From contig PAPR01000075.1 of assembly GCA_002709085.1 (NCBI GenBank), forward strand, positions 1 through 34,206: a DNA stretch of 34,206 nt, written 5' to 3'. The stretch comes from Pseudooceanicola sp. GTDB taxonomy: Bacteria; Pseudomonadota; Alphaproteobacteria; Rhodobacterales; Rhodobacteraceae. The position numbers were made by a program, and so were the translations under genes. The notes beneath the pieces are model-generated. The model ran no database searches and had not been told where the DNA came from. It saw only the letters and a program-made list of their open reading frames with translations. The stretch's first letter is position 1. Every line of letters starts with the position of its first letter. Below are positions 24,279 through 33,360 of the stretch, in pieces.

Positions 24279-24872
24279 TCAGAGGATTTGCTCGTCCCAT
24301 TTCAACTGATCCGCGAAACGCGGGTTCATGAAGACCAGGGATTTCAGGCGGAAATCATCCATGCCGATCTTGAACGGAATCTTGTAGTCGTTCCACGTCT
24401 CCAACAGGATGAATTCATCGCCCGAGGCCACGATCGGCAAGGTGGACCGCATTTGGTTGACGGTGTTGTCCGACAGCGCAACGGCCGAGCCGGTGCCGCG
24501 CTTTTCGGACCATGAGACGGAATATTTGTCGGTATCCTCATCGTAGCTCAGCACCGAGATACGTAAGGCCGGATTGATTGTGCGGGTCAATTGGCCGAAC
24601 AGCCTAAAGGTGCTGTCGACAAAGGTATCGTCGATCTTGAGAGTCTCGCGGGAATAGGCGTCGGCGATGGTAAAGGCCGCCTTCTGGTTCACGCTCTTCA
24701 TCCGCAGCATGTCGAAAAAGCTGAACATCGCCACGTAGAGCCAGATGACCAGAGGCAACAGGATGATCGCCTCGACCGCGACGAGGCCGCGCGTGTCGCG
24801 CAGAAAGTCGCGTCCCGATTCCCGCAGGAAGGCGTTCATGAACCGCAGACGAGAAGGGTGAAAACGTGTCAT
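24279..24872 (-). CDS. TadE/TadG-like pilus assembly protein
   Basis: The 197-residue pseudopilin-type protein has a leader, MTRFHPSRLRFMNAFL..., ending in DTRG (Gly29), followed by LVAVE with Glu34 at +5 and a hydrophobic helix at 35-52. This is the TadE-like prepilin pattern. The remaining part is a soluble domain likely outside the membrane (QLTRTINPALRISVLSYDEDT, DEFILLETWNDYKIPF). Its ATG overlaps the stop of the preceding gene as TGATG, so translation is coupled. The protein would join the Tad secretion and adhesion (Flp pilus) machine; the core tad genes lie elsewhere. Confidence 0.8.
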   Translation of the reverse strand: MTRFHPSRLRFMNAFLRESGRDFLRDTRGLVAVEAIILLPLVIWLYVAMFSFFDMLRMKSVNQKAAFTIADAYSRETLKIDDTFVDSTFRLFGQLTRTINPALRISVLSYDEDTDKYSVSWSEKRGTGSAVALSDNTVNQMRSTLPIVASGDEFILLETWNDYKIPFKIGMDDFRLKSLVFMNPRFADQLKWDEQIL

Positions 24873-25417
24873 CAGCTTGGCTCGTTCACAAAGGCGGAGA
24901 TGGTATAAAGTGAGAAATCGCCGTTGTTGTCTTTGGCGATCTGATCCCCCAGCCCGACGGCGGGAAAGATCGGCGCAATCTTGATGCAGGCCCGCAGGAT
25001 CATCAGCTGGTTCGCGCCGCCGGCAATGAACGTGCGCACTGGCTTGATCTCTTCGGACTTGTCCACACAATCCGAGGTGGCCGGCAGCGTGGAATAGCTG
25101 CGCAGGTTCATCGGCTGCATTTCCAGACGCAGGCTGTTTGCGCAGTCCGGCAGGAACCCGGCATATTTGCAAACCGAGGTTTTCACCGAAGCATGGGTGG
25201 GCGCGCCGCCCAGCCCCAGGCGGAGGTCCCGCACAGCCATATCCAACCCCCGCTCCATCATCGTCTGGCGAAAGGTCATCATGCCCATCTCGACCGACGA
25301 CAGAAGGAAAATCAGGAAGACCGGCAGCATGATCGCAAATTCCACGACAACCGAACCGGTTTCATCCCCCAGCCAACCGCGCAGATGGCGGCGCATATTG
25401 CGGACGATCAACGTCAT
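24872..25417 (-). CDS. TadE-like pseudopilin
   Basis: The 181-residue product has a short basic N-terminus (MTLIVRNMRRHLRGWLGDETG) ending at Gly21 and SVVVE with Glu26 at +5, the cleavage signature of TadE-like pseudopilins, and a hydrophobic helix at about 22-44. The mature domain has four cysteines (around 82, 91, 116, 142) that could form disulphides, and the pattern TFRQTMMERGLDMAVRDLRLG common to TadE proteins. The start codon overlaps the stop of the VWA gene (ATGA) and its stop overlaps the next start, so all three are one tightly coupled operon. Confidence 0.85.
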   Translation of the reverse strand: MTLIVRNMRRHLRGWLGDETGSVVVEFAIMLPVFLIFLLSSVEMGMMTFRQTMMERGLDMAVRDLRLGLGGAPTHASVKTSVCKYAGFLPDCANSLRLEMQPMNLRSYSTLPATSDCVDKSEEIKPVRTFIAGGANQLMILRACIKIAPIFPAVGLGDQIAKDNNGDFSLYTISAFVNEPS

Positions 25418-26826
25418 AGGGTCAACCTCAACTGTTTGAGTTGGCGCGCGATAGAGGAAAAGGCCTCGGAAATCTGGACGCCTTCCACGCGGTAGAAGTG
25501 GTTGGGAGAAGAGGCGCAGGCCTCCATCTTGGTGGCGGAGTTGTTGTCGATCTCAAAGCCGATCGTGTAGATGTATATGCCCTTTTCCTTGGCCGCCGTG
25601 CAGATATTGCTGAGCAGCGTGTCGGCGAGCGTCGGGGAATAATAAACTTCGTAAAGGTCATCTTGGACGCGGGAGTCGACGTCGCGGGCGATGTTCCACA
25701 TCGAGTACCGTGCCCAGAAAGCCCGCATGTCGGGGGTGTCGTAGGCAAAATCCTTGATCCGGGAGGTTTCGGTATTTTCACCATCGGTCATCAAGACCAC
25801 GATCTTGACTGTCGGCGTGTTGAAGTCCGCGGGGCGGTCGAGGAATGCTGTATCCACGAGGGAACTGTTGACCAGGCTGTTGATGACCGGACGGAATGCC
25901 GGGTCAAGAAGGCCCGCACCCCATTTCATCGCGATATGGATCGAGGTCCGCTCGCGACCTTTCAGACTGTCGATCTGGGTTCTCAGGGCGTTTGCGTTCT
26001 GGCTGAACGGGGTCACGGTCTCATAGCTCTGTGTCGGGCATGAGATGTAGTTGAAGTTGCTGTCCGTGTGGCTGAAGTGCTGACCCTGAATGTAGGGATC
26101 CGTTGGGCTGATCGACGTCGTCGAAAAATCGGACGGCGTGAATTGAACGCAGTATGAATAGTTGTGCAGCTGGCGCACGTTCAGCCGGTCAAAGATCGCC
26201 TGACCGACGTTCACATCGCCCGTGTAAGGGACCAGTGAGACCGAGACCCGATTAAGCGTTTCGGTGATCAGAACCGTGTCGATGAATTCCTTGGCGGCCG
26301 TGTGCAGCCGCGACATGCGATTGTTGTCATCCATGGAGCCGGAAATATCGAGCACAAGGGAAACTTCGGAATTGCCCATGGCCTGTTCGGCGCGGCCTCG
26401 GGCGGGCACGGTGAAGGTTTCATAGCCGAGGGGTTTCAGAAAGGGTGTCTTGACGTCGGCCTTCAAGTTGATCTCGACGGAGCGGGCCATTTTGGGGCCG
26501 TTGACGTCAATATCATCGGTGGTGATAAAGGCGGCAAGCTGCGCTTTTTTGAAATAATCCAGAACGACCGATTTTGGATCAAGGGAGTTGTCCTTATGCG
26601 CTGCGGCGAGTGCAGAGGAATCGATGGTTTGCTGTAGTCGGGTACGCTCCATCTCCGTGCGCATGATATCGACGCCGATCCCCGCGACCATCATCATTAT
26701 GAGAAGGACGCACATCACCAGCGCCAGCATCACACCGTCTTCGGCTCTGGCAAAATGCGTTATATGACGCCGCATGCGTCTCCTTGCGCTCACCACGTGG
26801 TGTGCAATTTTGATCGTGTCGATCAT
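25414..26826 (-). CDS. TadG-like pilus assembly protein with von Willebrand A domain
   Basis: The 470-residue product is a membrane protein. A basic leader (MIDTIKIAHHVVSARRRMRR) ends in FARAEDG (Gly31), followed by a hydrophobic helix (32-56) and a TadG-like segment (RTRLQQTIDSSALAAAHK). A von Willebrand A domain begins at SLVLDISGSMD (160-166, the metal-binding DxSxS site) and contains the second ligand region VVLMTDGENT. It lacks the Glu at +5 found in its two neighbours, so it may be membrane-anchored rather than processed. ATG at 26826 follows AGAGGG and is preferred to starts far upstream. First gene of the three-gene unit. VWA-TadG proteins assist assembly or adhesion of Flp pili. Confidence 0.88.
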   Translation of the reverse strand: MIDTIKIAHHVVSARRRMRRHITHFARAEDGVMLALVMCVLLIMMMVAGIGVDIMRTEMERTRLQQTIDSSALAAAHKDNSLDPKSVVLDYFKKAQLAAFITTDDIDVNGPKMARSVEINLKADVKTPFLKPLGYETFTVPARGRAEQAMGNSEVSLVLDISGSMDDNNRMSRLHTAAKEFIDTVLITETLNRVSVSLVPYTGDVNVGQAIFDRLNVRQLHNYSYCVQFTPSDFSTTSISPTDPYIQGQHFSHTDSNFNYISCPTQSYETVTPFSQNANALRTQIDSLKGRERTSIHIAMKWGAGLLDPAFRPVINSLVNSSLVDTAFLDRPADFNTPTVKIVVLMTDGENTETSRIKDFAYDTPDMRAFWARYSMWNIARDVDSRVQDDLYEVYYSPTLADTLLSNICTAAKEKGIYIYTIGFEIDNNSATKMEACASSPNHFYRVEGVQISEAFSSIARQLKQLRLTL

Positions 26827-27183
26827 GTCTCTACCCTCTTTCGCCTTAGGCTGACGCGCGATGCAGAAATGTTGCGGCGCGCTAGCTTGGCTAAATTTTT
26901 CACTAAAATGCCTACCTTTGAAATCGGGCTGAAATTGGGCCGGAATGCGGTTGAGAGGTGAAAATCGCGCGGTTTGGCAACAGTTCACGGTTAACGCCCG
27001 GATTGGATTTTGGCGCGATCGCTTGCTGCGGGTCGGGCATTCATGCACTGATGGCTGTGCAAGGGCATGCCGGGCAGCCCCCCGGCCCACGCTCCGACGG
27101 ATCGAACGGCGAACCGGCATCGGTCCCGGTCAGCTCTGACCCTTAGGATGGTGGTGGGAGCCCGGTATCAGGAGGAGAACTAA
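26827..27183. other. Divergent intergenic region, tad trio / glutamate dehydrogenase
   Basis: These 357 bases separate the TadG-VWA start from the glutamate dehydrogenase start. I see no convincing gene. The right end carries AGGAGG 8 bases before the gdh ATG; the left half is more AT-rich (CTAAATTTTTCACTAAAATG) and probably holds the tad promoter, though no clear -35/-10 pair stands out. Confidence 0.6.
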
Positions 27184-28635
27184 ATGAGCGTCAGCACCCG
27201 CAGCGACAGTCCCGATATGGAACCCAGCTTCCGCGAGAGCGTCGATCTGATGTTCAACAGGGCGGTGTCCCTGATGAACCTGTCTCCGGGTCTGGAAGAA
27301 AAGATAAGGGTGTGCAACGCGACCTATACCGTCCGCTTCGGGGTGCGATTGCGCGGTCAGATCCACACGTTCACCGGCTACCGTTCGGTTCATTCCGAAC
27401 ATATGGAGCCGGTCAAGGGCGGCATGCGTTTCGCCCTTTCGGTTAACCAGAACGAGGTCGAGGCCCTCGCCGCGCTGATGACCTACAAATGCGCCTTGGT
27501 AGAGACGCCGTTCGGCGGCTCCAAGGGCGGGCTGTGCATCGATCCGCGCGATTGGGACGACCACGAACTGGAGCAGATCACCCGCCGTTTCGCCTATGAG
27601 CTGATCAAACGCGACCTCATCAACCCGGCCCAGAACGTGCCCGCCCCGGACATGGGCACGGGCGAGCGTGAGATGGCCTGGATCGCGGATCAGTACAAAC
27701 GCATGAACACCACCGATATCAACGGGCAGGCCTGCGTGACCGGAAAGCCGATCAATGCCGGCGGCATTGCCGGGCGAACCGAAGCCACCGGGCGCGGCGT
27801 GCAATATGCCTTGCGTGAATATTTCCGCGACCCCCGCGACGTAGCCCGCGCCAAAATGGAGGGCGGGCTGGACCGTAAGCGGGTGATCGTTCAGGGCCTC
27901 GGCAACGTCGGCTACCACGCCGCCAAGTTCCTGGTCGAAGAAGATGGCTGCATCGTCACGGCCGTTGTCGAACGCGATGGCGCGGTGTTCGATAACGATG
28001 GCCTCGATATTCCCCGTCTCAAGGATTGGATCGACACACATGGCGGTGTCTCGGGCTATCCAGAGGCGCGTTTTCACGAGGAAGGCGCCGCGCTGCTGGA
28101 GGAAGAGTGCGATATCCTCATCCCCGCCGCGCTGGAGGCGGTCATCGACCGGGGCAATGCCGATCGCATTCGCGCCAAGCTGATCATCGAGGCGGCGAAC
28201 GGGCCCGTCACCCCCGGTGCCGACGACATCCTGCGCAAGAAGGGTGTGGTGATCATTCCCGACCTCTATGCCAATGCCGGCGGGGTGACGGTCTCCTATT
28301 TCGAATGGGTCAAGAACCTGTCGCATATTCGCTTTGGCCGCATGCAGCGCCGTCAGGAGGAGGCGCGTCATGAGCTGATCGTGAAGGAGCTGGAGCGTCT
28401 CGATCGCTATCTCGGCGATGCCTGGTCGATGAGCCCGGACTTCAAGAGTAAGTATCTGCGCGGCGCGGATGAGCTGGAGCTGGTCCGCTCGGGTCTCGAC
28501 GACACCATGCGCACGGCGTTCCAATCCATGCGCGATGTGCTGCATTCCCGCGAGGATGTGCACGATCTGCGCACGGCAGCCTATATCGTGGCAATCGAAC
28601 GGGTGGCCGGCAGTTACCGTGCAAAGGGGCTATAG
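27184..28635 (+). CDS. Glu/Leu/Phe/Val-type glutamate dehydrogenase
   Basis: The 483-residue enzyme interconverts glutamate and 2-oxoglutarate plus ammonia. The N-terminal dimerisation domain holds GGMRFALSVNQNEVEALAALM (80-100) and the catalytic Lys in KCALVETPFGGSKGGL. The active-site Asp is in VPAPDMGTG, and TGKPINAGGIAGRTEATGRGV opens the Rossmann part with the cofactor loop GLGNVG. Then come AANGPVTP and NAGGVTVSYFEW. The family is clear; coenzyme preference (NAD or NADP) is not settled. The length fits the small hexameric class. AGGAGG lies just upstream. It stands directly before the ribosomal-protein cluster on the same strand, with 332 bases between. Confidence 0.93.
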   Translation: MSVSTRSDSPDMEPSFRESVDLMFNRAVSLMNLSPGLEEKIRVCNATYTVRFGVRLRGQIHTFTGYRSVHSEHMEPVKGGMRFALSVNQNEVEALAALMTYKCALVETPFGGSKGGLCIDPRDWDDHELEQITRRFAYELIKRDLINPAQNVPAPDMGTGEREMAWIADQYKRMNTTDINGQACVTGKPINAGGIAGRTEATGRGVQYALREYFRDPRDVARAKMEGGLDRKRVIVQGLGNVGYHAAKFLVEEDGCIVTAVVERDGAVFDNDGLDIPRLKDWIDTHGGVSGYPEARFHEEGAALLEEECDILIPAALEAVIDRGNADRIRAKLIIEAANGPVTPGADDILRKKGVVIIPDLYANAGGVTVSYFEWVKNLSHIRFGRMQRRQEEARHELIVKELERLDRYLGDAWSMSPDFKSKYLRGADELELVRSGLDDTMRTAFQSMRDVLHSREDVHDLRTAAYIVAIERVAGSYRAKGL

Positions 28636-28967
28636 AGGTTTTGTAGGCGCTCACCGCGCGCCGCGGTCGATCTCCGCGGGTCCGGTTCAAGGTCGGTATT
28701 TCGGGTCGGATTGCTTTGGACAGCAACATAGCGACCGTGGCGCGATCAAAAGGGCAGGGGTGAGGCCTCCGTCCGTCTGCGCTAGGACGGTACGGCGCGG
28801 AAGTTCGCAGGCCAGTGCGAATGAATCCGCGCGCAGCATGCAAGAGGGCTTGCCTTAAAGGCGGATGCGGCGTATCTGGCCCCCTCATCATGACTCCACC
28901 GGAATCACGGTGACCCAGCGCATGTGCGTCAGGGGCCTGCCGGTGATGTTGAAAAGGATAAAGTGAC
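28636..28967. other. Intergenic region before the ribosomal-protein run
   Basis: These 332 bases lie between glutamate dehydrogenase and rpmC. No gene is visible. A candidate promoter is TTGCCT (28850-28855), 17 bases, TATCTG (28873-28878), on the plus strand; the match is modest. AAAGGA (28949-28954) lies before rpmC and would be its ribosome binding site. No intrinsic terminator for gdh is evident. Confidence 0.5.
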
Positions 28968-29168
28968 ATGAGCGCGAAAGAGCTTCGTGACAAGACCCCC
29001 GATCAGCTGCGCGAGCAGCTTGTCGAGCTGAAGAAAGAGCAGTTCAACCTGCGCTTTCAGCAAGCCACCAGCCAGCTGGAGAACCCGGCACGTATGCGCG
29101 CCGCGCGCCGTGAGGCCGCCCGTGTGTTGACCGTGCTGAATCAAAAAGCCGCCGCAGCGGCTGAATAA
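28968..29168 (+). CDS. rpmC: Large subunit ribosomal protein L29 (uL29)
   Basis: The 66-residue all-helical protein sits near the peptide exit tunnel and contributes to docking of trigger factor and SRP. It shows the L29 pattern: [40 protein letters not shown] and [11 protein letters not shown]. It is the first gene of the ribosomal run here; rplP and rpsC, usual upstream partners, are absent. rpsQ starts 11 bases later. Confidence 0.97.
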   Translation: MSAKELRDKTPDQLREQLVELKKEQFNLRFQQATSQLENPARMRAARREAARVLTVLNQKAAAAAE

Positions 29169-29179
29169 GGGGACTCCAG

Positions 29180-29410
29180 ATGCCTAAACGAATTCTTACC
29201 GGTGTCGTGACATCCGACGCCAACGCCCAGACCGTGACCGTGTCGGTGGAACGCCGCTTCACACATCCGGTTCTGAAAAAGACCATCCGTAAGTCCAAGA
29301 AGTACCGGGCTCACGATGAGCAGAACACCTATAAAAAAGGTGATCAGGTTCGCATTCAGGAATGTGCGCCGAAATCCAAGACCAAACGCTGGGAAGTCCT
29401 CACCGCCTAG
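29180..29410 (+). CDS. rpsQ: Small subunit ribosomal protein S17 (uS17)
   Basis: The 76-residue OB-fold protein binds 16S rRNA early in 30S assembly. Signatures are [29 protein letters not shown] strands, [32 protein letters not shown] at the C-terminal half. AAGGGGAC precedes the ATG. A 76-base gap separates it from rplN, longer than the other spacings in this run. Confidence 0.97.
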   Translation: MPKRILTGVVTSDANAQTVTVSVERRFTHPVLKKTIRKSKKYRAHDEQNTYKKGDQVRIQECAPKSKTKRWEVLTA

Positions 29411-29486
29411 GCGGGGCTTTTCAGCTTAATCGAAACCCTGGGGGCTTGAGGCGCTGCAGCCTTCCCCAAAGGTCGGGAGAAACCAA

Positions 29487-29855
29487 ATGATCCAGATGCA
29501 GACCAATCTGGATGTAGCTGACAACTCTGGCGCGCGCCGGGTTCAGTGCATCAAGGTCCTCGGCGGCTCGCATCGCCGCTACGCATCGGTCGGCGACATC
29601 ATCGTCGTCTCGGTGAAAGAGGCCATTCCGCGCGGTCGTGTGAAGAAGGGTGACGTCCGCAAGGCCGTCGTCGTTCGCACCGCCAAAGAAGTTCGTCGTG
29701 ACGATGGCACCACCATCCGTTTCGACCGCAATGCCGCCGTCATCCTGAACAACGCCGGGGAGCCCGTGGGCACCCGTATCTTCGGGCCGGTCGTTCGCGA
29801 GCTGCGCGCCAAGAACTTCATGAAGATCATCTCGCTTGCTCCGGAGGTGCTGTAA
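29487..29855 (+). CDS. rplN: Large subunit ribosomal protein L14 (uL14)
   Basis: The 122-residue beta-barrel protein forms an inter-subunit bridge and contacts 23S rRNA. It begins [18 protein letters not shown] and has the typical [23 protein letters not shown] loop and the ending [14 protein letters not shown] tail. GGGAGAAA lies before the ATG. The stop is followed at once by the rplX start with no gap. Confidence 0.97.
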   Translation: MIQMQTNLDVADNSGARRVQCIKVLGGSHRRYASVGDIIVVSVKEAIPRGRVKKGDVRKAVVVRTAKEVRRDDGTTIRFDRNAAVILNNAGEPVGTRIFGPVVRELRAKNFMKIISLAPEVL

Positions 29856-30167
29856 ATGGCTGCCAAACTCCGCAAGGGTGACAAGGTCGTCGTGATTGCC
29901 GGCAAGGACAAGGGCAAGACCGGTGAGATCACCAAGGTCATGCCGCAGGACGGCAAGGCCATCGTCGATGGCGTGAACATGGCGATCCGCCACACGCGCC
30001 AGACCCAGACCTCGCAAGGTGGTCGTCTGCCCAAGGCCCTTCCCATCGAGATTTCGAACCTCTCGCTGGTGGATGCCAACGGCAAGCCGACCCGCGTCGG
30101 CTTCAAGATGGACGGCGACAAGAAAGTGCGCTTTGCCAAGACCACGGGGGACGTGATCGATGCTTGA
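29856..30167 (+). CDS. rplX: Large subunit ribosomal protein L24 (uL24)
   Basis: The 103-residue assembly initiator of the 50S subunit has the KOW motif [21 protein letters not shown], followed by [12 protein letters not shown] and a basic C-terminal region. ATG follows the rplN stop directly, and its own stop overlaps the rplE start by 8 bases (ATGCTTGA), so translation of the three is coupled. Confidence 0.97.
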   Translation: MAAKLRKGDKVVVIAGKDKGKTGEITKVMPQDGKAIVDGVNMAIRHTRQTQTSQGGRLPKALPIEISNLSLVDANGKPTRVGFKMDGDKKVRFAKTTGDVIDA

Positions 30168-30723
30168 TACTGAAAATTACACCCCGCGTCTGAAGGCCGC
30201 CTACGCTTCTACAATTCGCCCCGCGATGAAGGAAGAGTTCGGCTACAAGAACGACATGCAGATCCCGCGTCTGGACAAGATTGTCCTGAACATCGGCTGC
30301 GGTGCCGAAGCCGTGCGCGACAGCAAGAAAGCCAAGTCGGCCCAGGAAGACCTGAGCACGATCGCTGGCCAGAAAGCCGTCGTCACGCTGGCCAAGAAGT
30401 CGATCGCTGGTTTCCGCGTACGTGAAGAGATGCCGCTCGGTGCGAAAGTCACCCTGCGCGCGGACAAGATGTACGAATTCCTCGACCGTCTGATCACCAT
30501 CGCAATGCCCCGTATCCGCGACTTTCGCGGCGTTTCGGGAAAGTCCTTCGATGGCCGTGGCAACTATGCCCTGGGCCTGAAAGAGCACATCGTGTTCCCC
30601 GAGATCAACTTCGACAAGGTCGATGAGAACTGGGGCATGGACATTGTGATCGCCACCACCGCGGCAACCGACGCGGAAGCCAAGGCGCTGTTGAAGCATT
30701 TCAACATGCCCTTCAACAGCTGA
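30160..30723 (+). CDS. rplE: Large subunit ribosomal protein L5 (uL5)
   Basis: The 187-residue protein binds 5S rRNA and the P-site tRNA region. It shows [26 protein letters not shown] N-terminal motif, [21 protein letters not shown] and the [21 protein letters not shown] segment, plus the [14 protein letters not shown] ending. The start overlaps rplX by 8 bases. No irregularity is seen. Confidence 0.97.
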   Translation: MLDTENYTPRLKAAYASTIRPAMKEEFGYKNDMQIPRLDKIVLNIGCGAEAVRDSKKAKSAQEDLSTIAGQKAVVTLAKKSIAGFRVREEMPLGAKVTLRADKMYEFLDRLITIAMPRIRDFRGVSGKSFDGRGNYALGLKEHIVFPEINFDKVDENWGMDIVIATTAATDAEAKALLKHFNMPFNS

Positions 30724-30741
30724 TCCGCGGGAGATTTAGAT

Positions 30742-31047
30742 ATGGCTAAAAAATCCATGATCGAGCGCGAGAAAAAGCGCGAGCGTCTGGTGAAGAAGTA
30801 CGCTGCGAAGCGTGCGGCTTTGAAAGAGATCATCAACGATGAGTCCAAGCCGATGGAAGAGCGTTTCCGCGCGACCCTGAAGCTGGCCGAGCTGCCGCGC
30901 AACTCGTCCCCGACCCGTCTCCACAACCGTTGCCAGCTGACCGGCCGCCCGCACGCTTACTACCGTAAGCTGAAGCTGTCGCGGATCATGCTGCGGGACC
31001 TCGGCTCCAACGGCCAGATCCCCGGTCTCGTGAAATCCAGCTGGTAA
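30742..31047 (+). CDS. rpsN: Small subunit ribosomal protein S14 (uS14), zinc-free type
   Basis: The 101-residue form lacks the paired Cys of zinc-ribbon S14: a lone Cys remains in [16 protein letters not shown]. The basic N-terminal helix [16 protein letters not shown] is typical. It binds the 30S head beside S3 and S10. GGGAGA precedes the ATG; rpsH follows after 12 bases. Confidence 0.97.
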   Translation: MAKKSMIEREKKRERLVKKYAAKRAALKEIINDESKPMEERFRATLKLAELPRNSSPTRLHNRCQLTGRPHAYYRKLKLSRIMLRDLGSNGQIPGLVKSSW

Positions 31048-31059
31048 GGAGGGTATGAC

Positions 31060-31452
31060 ATGAACGATCCTGTCGGCGATATGCTCACACGTATCCGCAA
31101 CAGCCAGTTGCGCGGTAAATCCGTCGTCTCCACTCCGGCCTCCAAGCTTCGCGCCTGGGTTCTGGATGTTCTGGCGGACGAAGGCTACATCCGTGGCTAC
31201 GAAAAAGGCAACGATGTCAACGGTCACCCGACCCTTGAGATCAGCCTGAAATACTACGAAGGCACCCCCGTCATTCGCGAGATCAAGCGTGTTTCCACGC
31301 CCGGTCGCCGTGTTTACATGGGTGTCAAGGACGTCCCGCAGGTCCGTCAGGGCCTCGGTGTGTCGATTGTCTCCACGTCCAAGGGCGTGATGTCGGACGC
31401 AGCAGCTCGCAGCCAGAACGTTGGCGGCGAGGTGATCTGCACCGTCTTCTAA
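31060..31452 (+). CDS. rpsH: Small subunit ribosomal protein S8 (uS8)
   Basis: The 130-residue primary 16S-binding protein opens [18 protein letters not shown] and ends with [26 protein letters not shown], both S8 hallmarks. In E. coli S8 represses its operon by binding a mimic of its rRNA site within the spc mRNA; whether that occurs here cannot be read by eye. AAGGAGG precedes the start. Confidence 0.97.
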   Translation: MNDPVGDMLTRIRNSQLRGKSVVSTPASKLRAWVLDVLADEGYIRGYEKGNDVNGHPTLEISLKYYEGTPVIREIKRVSTPGRRVYMGVKDVPQVRQGLGVSIVSTSKGVMSDAAARSQNVGGEVICTVF

Positions 31453-31463
31453 GGAGGTCTGTA

Positions 31464-31997
31464 ATGTCTCGTATTGGTAAACGACCAGTCGACCTGCCGT
31501 CGGGCGTCACCGCCACGATTTCTGGCCAGACCGTTGAAGTGAAGGGGCCGAAAGGCGCCCACAGCTTCACCGCGACGGACGATGTCACGATCAAGCAGGA
31601 CGACAACACCATCTCGGTTACGCCGCGTGGCTCGTCCAAACGCGCACGCCAGCAGTGGGGCATGTCCCGCACGGTTGTGGCGAATATGGTGCAAGGCGTC
31701 ACCACCGGCTTCAAGAAAGAGCTTGAGATCACCGGTGTTGGTTATCGTGCCGCGGTTCAGGGCAACACCCTGAAGCTGAACCTTGGCTATTCGCATGACG
31801 TCGATTTCCCGATCCCATCGGGTGTGACCGTCACTGCGCCTAAGCCGACTGAAATCGTCATCGAGGGCTCTGACGCCCAGCTTGTGGGCCAGGTTGCGGC
31901 GAACATCCGCGAATGGCGCGCGCCTGAACCCTACAAGGGCAAGGGCATCAGGTACAAAGGCGAATATATCTTCCGCAAGGAAGGTAAGAAGAAGTAA
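31464..31997 (+). CDS. rplF: Large subunit ribosomal protein L6 (uL6)
   Basis: The 177-residue protein lies near the factor-binding site of the 50S. It opens [20 protein letters not shown], has [15 protein letters not shown] and the C-terminal motif [27 protein letters not shown] lies before the start, with 11 bases between rpsH and rplF. Regular length. Confidence 0.97.
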   Translation: MSRIGKRPVDLPSGVTATISGQTVEVKGPKGAHSFTATDDVTIKQDDNTISVTPRGSSKRARQQWGMSRTVVANMVQGVTTGFKKELEITGVGYRAAVQGNTLKLNLGYSHDVDFPIPSGVTVTAPKPTEIVIEGSDAQLVGQVAANIREWRAPEPYKGKGIRYKGEYIFRKEGKKK

Positions 31998-32008
31998 GGA
32001 CCAGGCAA

Positions 32009-32368
32009 ATGGCAACTACAAAACGTTCCCTGTTCCTGAAGCGCCGTATGCGCGTCCGGAGCAAACTCCGCAAGGTGAACGCCGGGCGCGTTCGGCTTTC
32101 GGTCCACCGTTCGAACAAGAACATCAGCGTCCAGCTGATCGACGATGTGAACGGGGTCACGCTGGCCTCGGCCTCGTCGCTCGAAAAGGACCTGGGTGTT
32201 GTGGGCAAGAACAACATCGACGCAGCGACCAAGGTTGGCTCGGCGATTGCCGAGCGGGCCAAGAAGGCCGGCGTCAGCGAAGCCTACTTCGACCGTGGCG
32301 GCTTCCTCTTTCATGGCAAGGTGAAGGCTCTGGCCGAAGCTGCGCGTGAAGGCGGTCTGAAAATCTAA
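32009..32368 (+). CDS. rplR: Large subunit ribosomal protein L18 (uL18)
   Basis: The 119-residue 5S-rRNA-binding protein opens with the basic [19 protein letters not shown] segment, then [18 protein letters not shown] and [26 protein letters not shown], all typical. It is followed not by an immediate rpsE but by a 161-base gap that holds a hairpin. Confidence 0.97.
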   Translation: MATTKRSLFLKRRMRVRSKLRKVNAGRVRLSVHRSNKNISVQLIDDVNGVTLASASSLEKDLGVVGKNNIDAATKVGSAIAERAKKAGVSEAYFDRGGFLFHGKVKALAEAAREGGLKI

Positions 32369-32374
32369 AGGGCA

Positions 32375-32394
32375 GGCCGGGCGCAAGTCTGGCC
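32375..32394 (+). terminator. GCAA-tetraloop hairpin between rplR and rpsE
   Basis: GGCCGGGC and GTCTGGCC pair over 8 bp (two G-T) closed by GCAA, followed by TTTCCTC. It starts 6 bases after the rplR stop. The T-run is short, so it may be a partial terminator, attenuator or mRNA-processing site rather than a full stop. Confidence 0.45.
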
Positions 32395-32529
32395 TTTCCT
32401 CGCACATGCTGCCGGAATTGTCTGGCATTTCGCTTGTGGGCCGAGAGGCCCCGATGATCCGGGAGCGTGCGGCTCACCAAGGATCGACCAGATCGGGTTG
32501 GATGACCCAAGGAAATCAAAGGAGAGCCC

Positions 32530-33108
32530 ATGGCTCGTGATGATAAACGAGGCGGCCATCGCCGCGACCGTGACGAAACACCGGAATTTGCCGATCGCCT
32601 GGTCGCGATCAACCGCGTGTCCAAGACCGTCAAAGGTGGTAAGCGTTTCGGCTTTGCCGCGCTTGTCGTCGTGGGCGATCAAAAGGGCCGCGTCGGCTTT
32701 GGCAAGGGTAAGGCGAAAGAGGTCCCCGAGGCCATTCGCAAAGCCACAGAGCAGGCCAAGCGTCAGATGATCCGCGTGCCGCTGCGCGAAGGCCGCACCC
32801 TGCACCACGACATGGAAGGTCGTCACGGTGCCGGCAAGGTCGTCATGCGTACCGCGCCAACCGGGACCGGGATCATCGCCGGTGGTCCGATGCGTGCCGT
32901 TTTCGAGATGCTGGGCGTTCAGGACGTGGTGGCGAAATCCATCGGTTCGCAGAACCCCTACAACATGATCCGCGCCACGCTGGACGGTCTCACCAAAGAG
33001 TCGAGCCCGCGCATGGTGGCGCAGCGTCGTGGCAAGAAAGTTGCTGACATTCTGCCCAAGCGCGACGAAGCGCCGGCCGATTCCAGCCAAGTCGCCGAGG
33101 AGGCCTGA
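32530..33108 (+). CDS. rpsE: Small subunit ribosomal protein S5 (uS5)
   Basis: The 192-residue protein helps decoding fidelity and mRNA unwinding. The N-terminal double-stranded-RNA-binding part has [21 protein letters not shown] and [19 protein letters not shown], then [31 protein letters not shown]. It is longer than the E. coli protein by about 25 residues, mainly a charged C-terminal tail. GGAGAGCC lies before the ATG. rpmD begins 2 bases after its stop. Confidence 0.97.
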   Translation: MARDDKRGGHRRDRDETPEFADRLVAINRVSKTVKGGKRFGFAALVVVGDQKGRVGFGKGKAKEVPEAIRKATEQAKRQMIRVPLREGRTLHHDMEGRHGAGKVVMRTAPTGTGIIAGGPMRAVFEMLGVQDVVAKSIGSQNPYNMIRATLDGLTKESSPRMVAQRRGKKVADILPKRDEAPADSSQVAEEA

Positions 33109-33110
33109 TC

Positions 33111-33296
33111 ATGGGAACTATCGTCGTCAAACAGACCGGTTCGCCGATCCGTCGTCCCGCCAAGCAGCGTGCCACGCTGATCGGCCTGGGCCTGAACAAG
33201 ATGCATCGCACGCGGGAGCTGGAGGACACGCCTTCGGTTCGCGGTATGATCCGTTCGATCTCTCACATGGTCGAGATCGTCGAAGAGAAAAAGTGA
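33111..33296 (+). CDS. rpmD: Large subunit ribosomal protein L30 (uL30)
   Basis: The 61-residue protein is complete: [40 protein letters not shown] and a final [22 protein letters not shown] lies inside the end of rpsE ahead of the ATG. It is the last gene before a hairpin terminator at 33332. Confidence 0.97.
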   Translation: MGTIVVKQTGSPIRRPAKQRATLIGLGLNKMHRTRELEDTPSVRGMIRSISHMVEIVEEKK

Positions 33297-33331
33297 CTGA
33301 GGGCGGGTTAGCCGCGTATCAGCCACGGGAG

Positions 33332-33360
33332 CACCCCGGTCGAAAGGCCGGGGTGTTTTG
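33332..33360 (+). terminator. Rho-independent terminator after rpmD
   Basis: CACCCCGG and CCGGGGTG form a perfect 8-bp GC stem around an 8-base loop (TCGAAAGG), followed by TTTTG. It begins 36 bases after the rpmD stop and should end much of the upstream ribosomal transcription. Confidence 0.8.

Noticed and set aside
26791..26802. Perfect palindrome CACCACGTGGTG as an operator
   Set aside because: It lies inside the first codons of the TadG-VWA gene and is explained by the His-His-Val-Val codons.
27130..28563. Minus-strand open frame of about 477 codons opposite glutamate dehydrogenase
   Set aside because: It is a shadow of the dehydrogenase; His/Asp/Gly-rich composition is the usual artefact of high GC.
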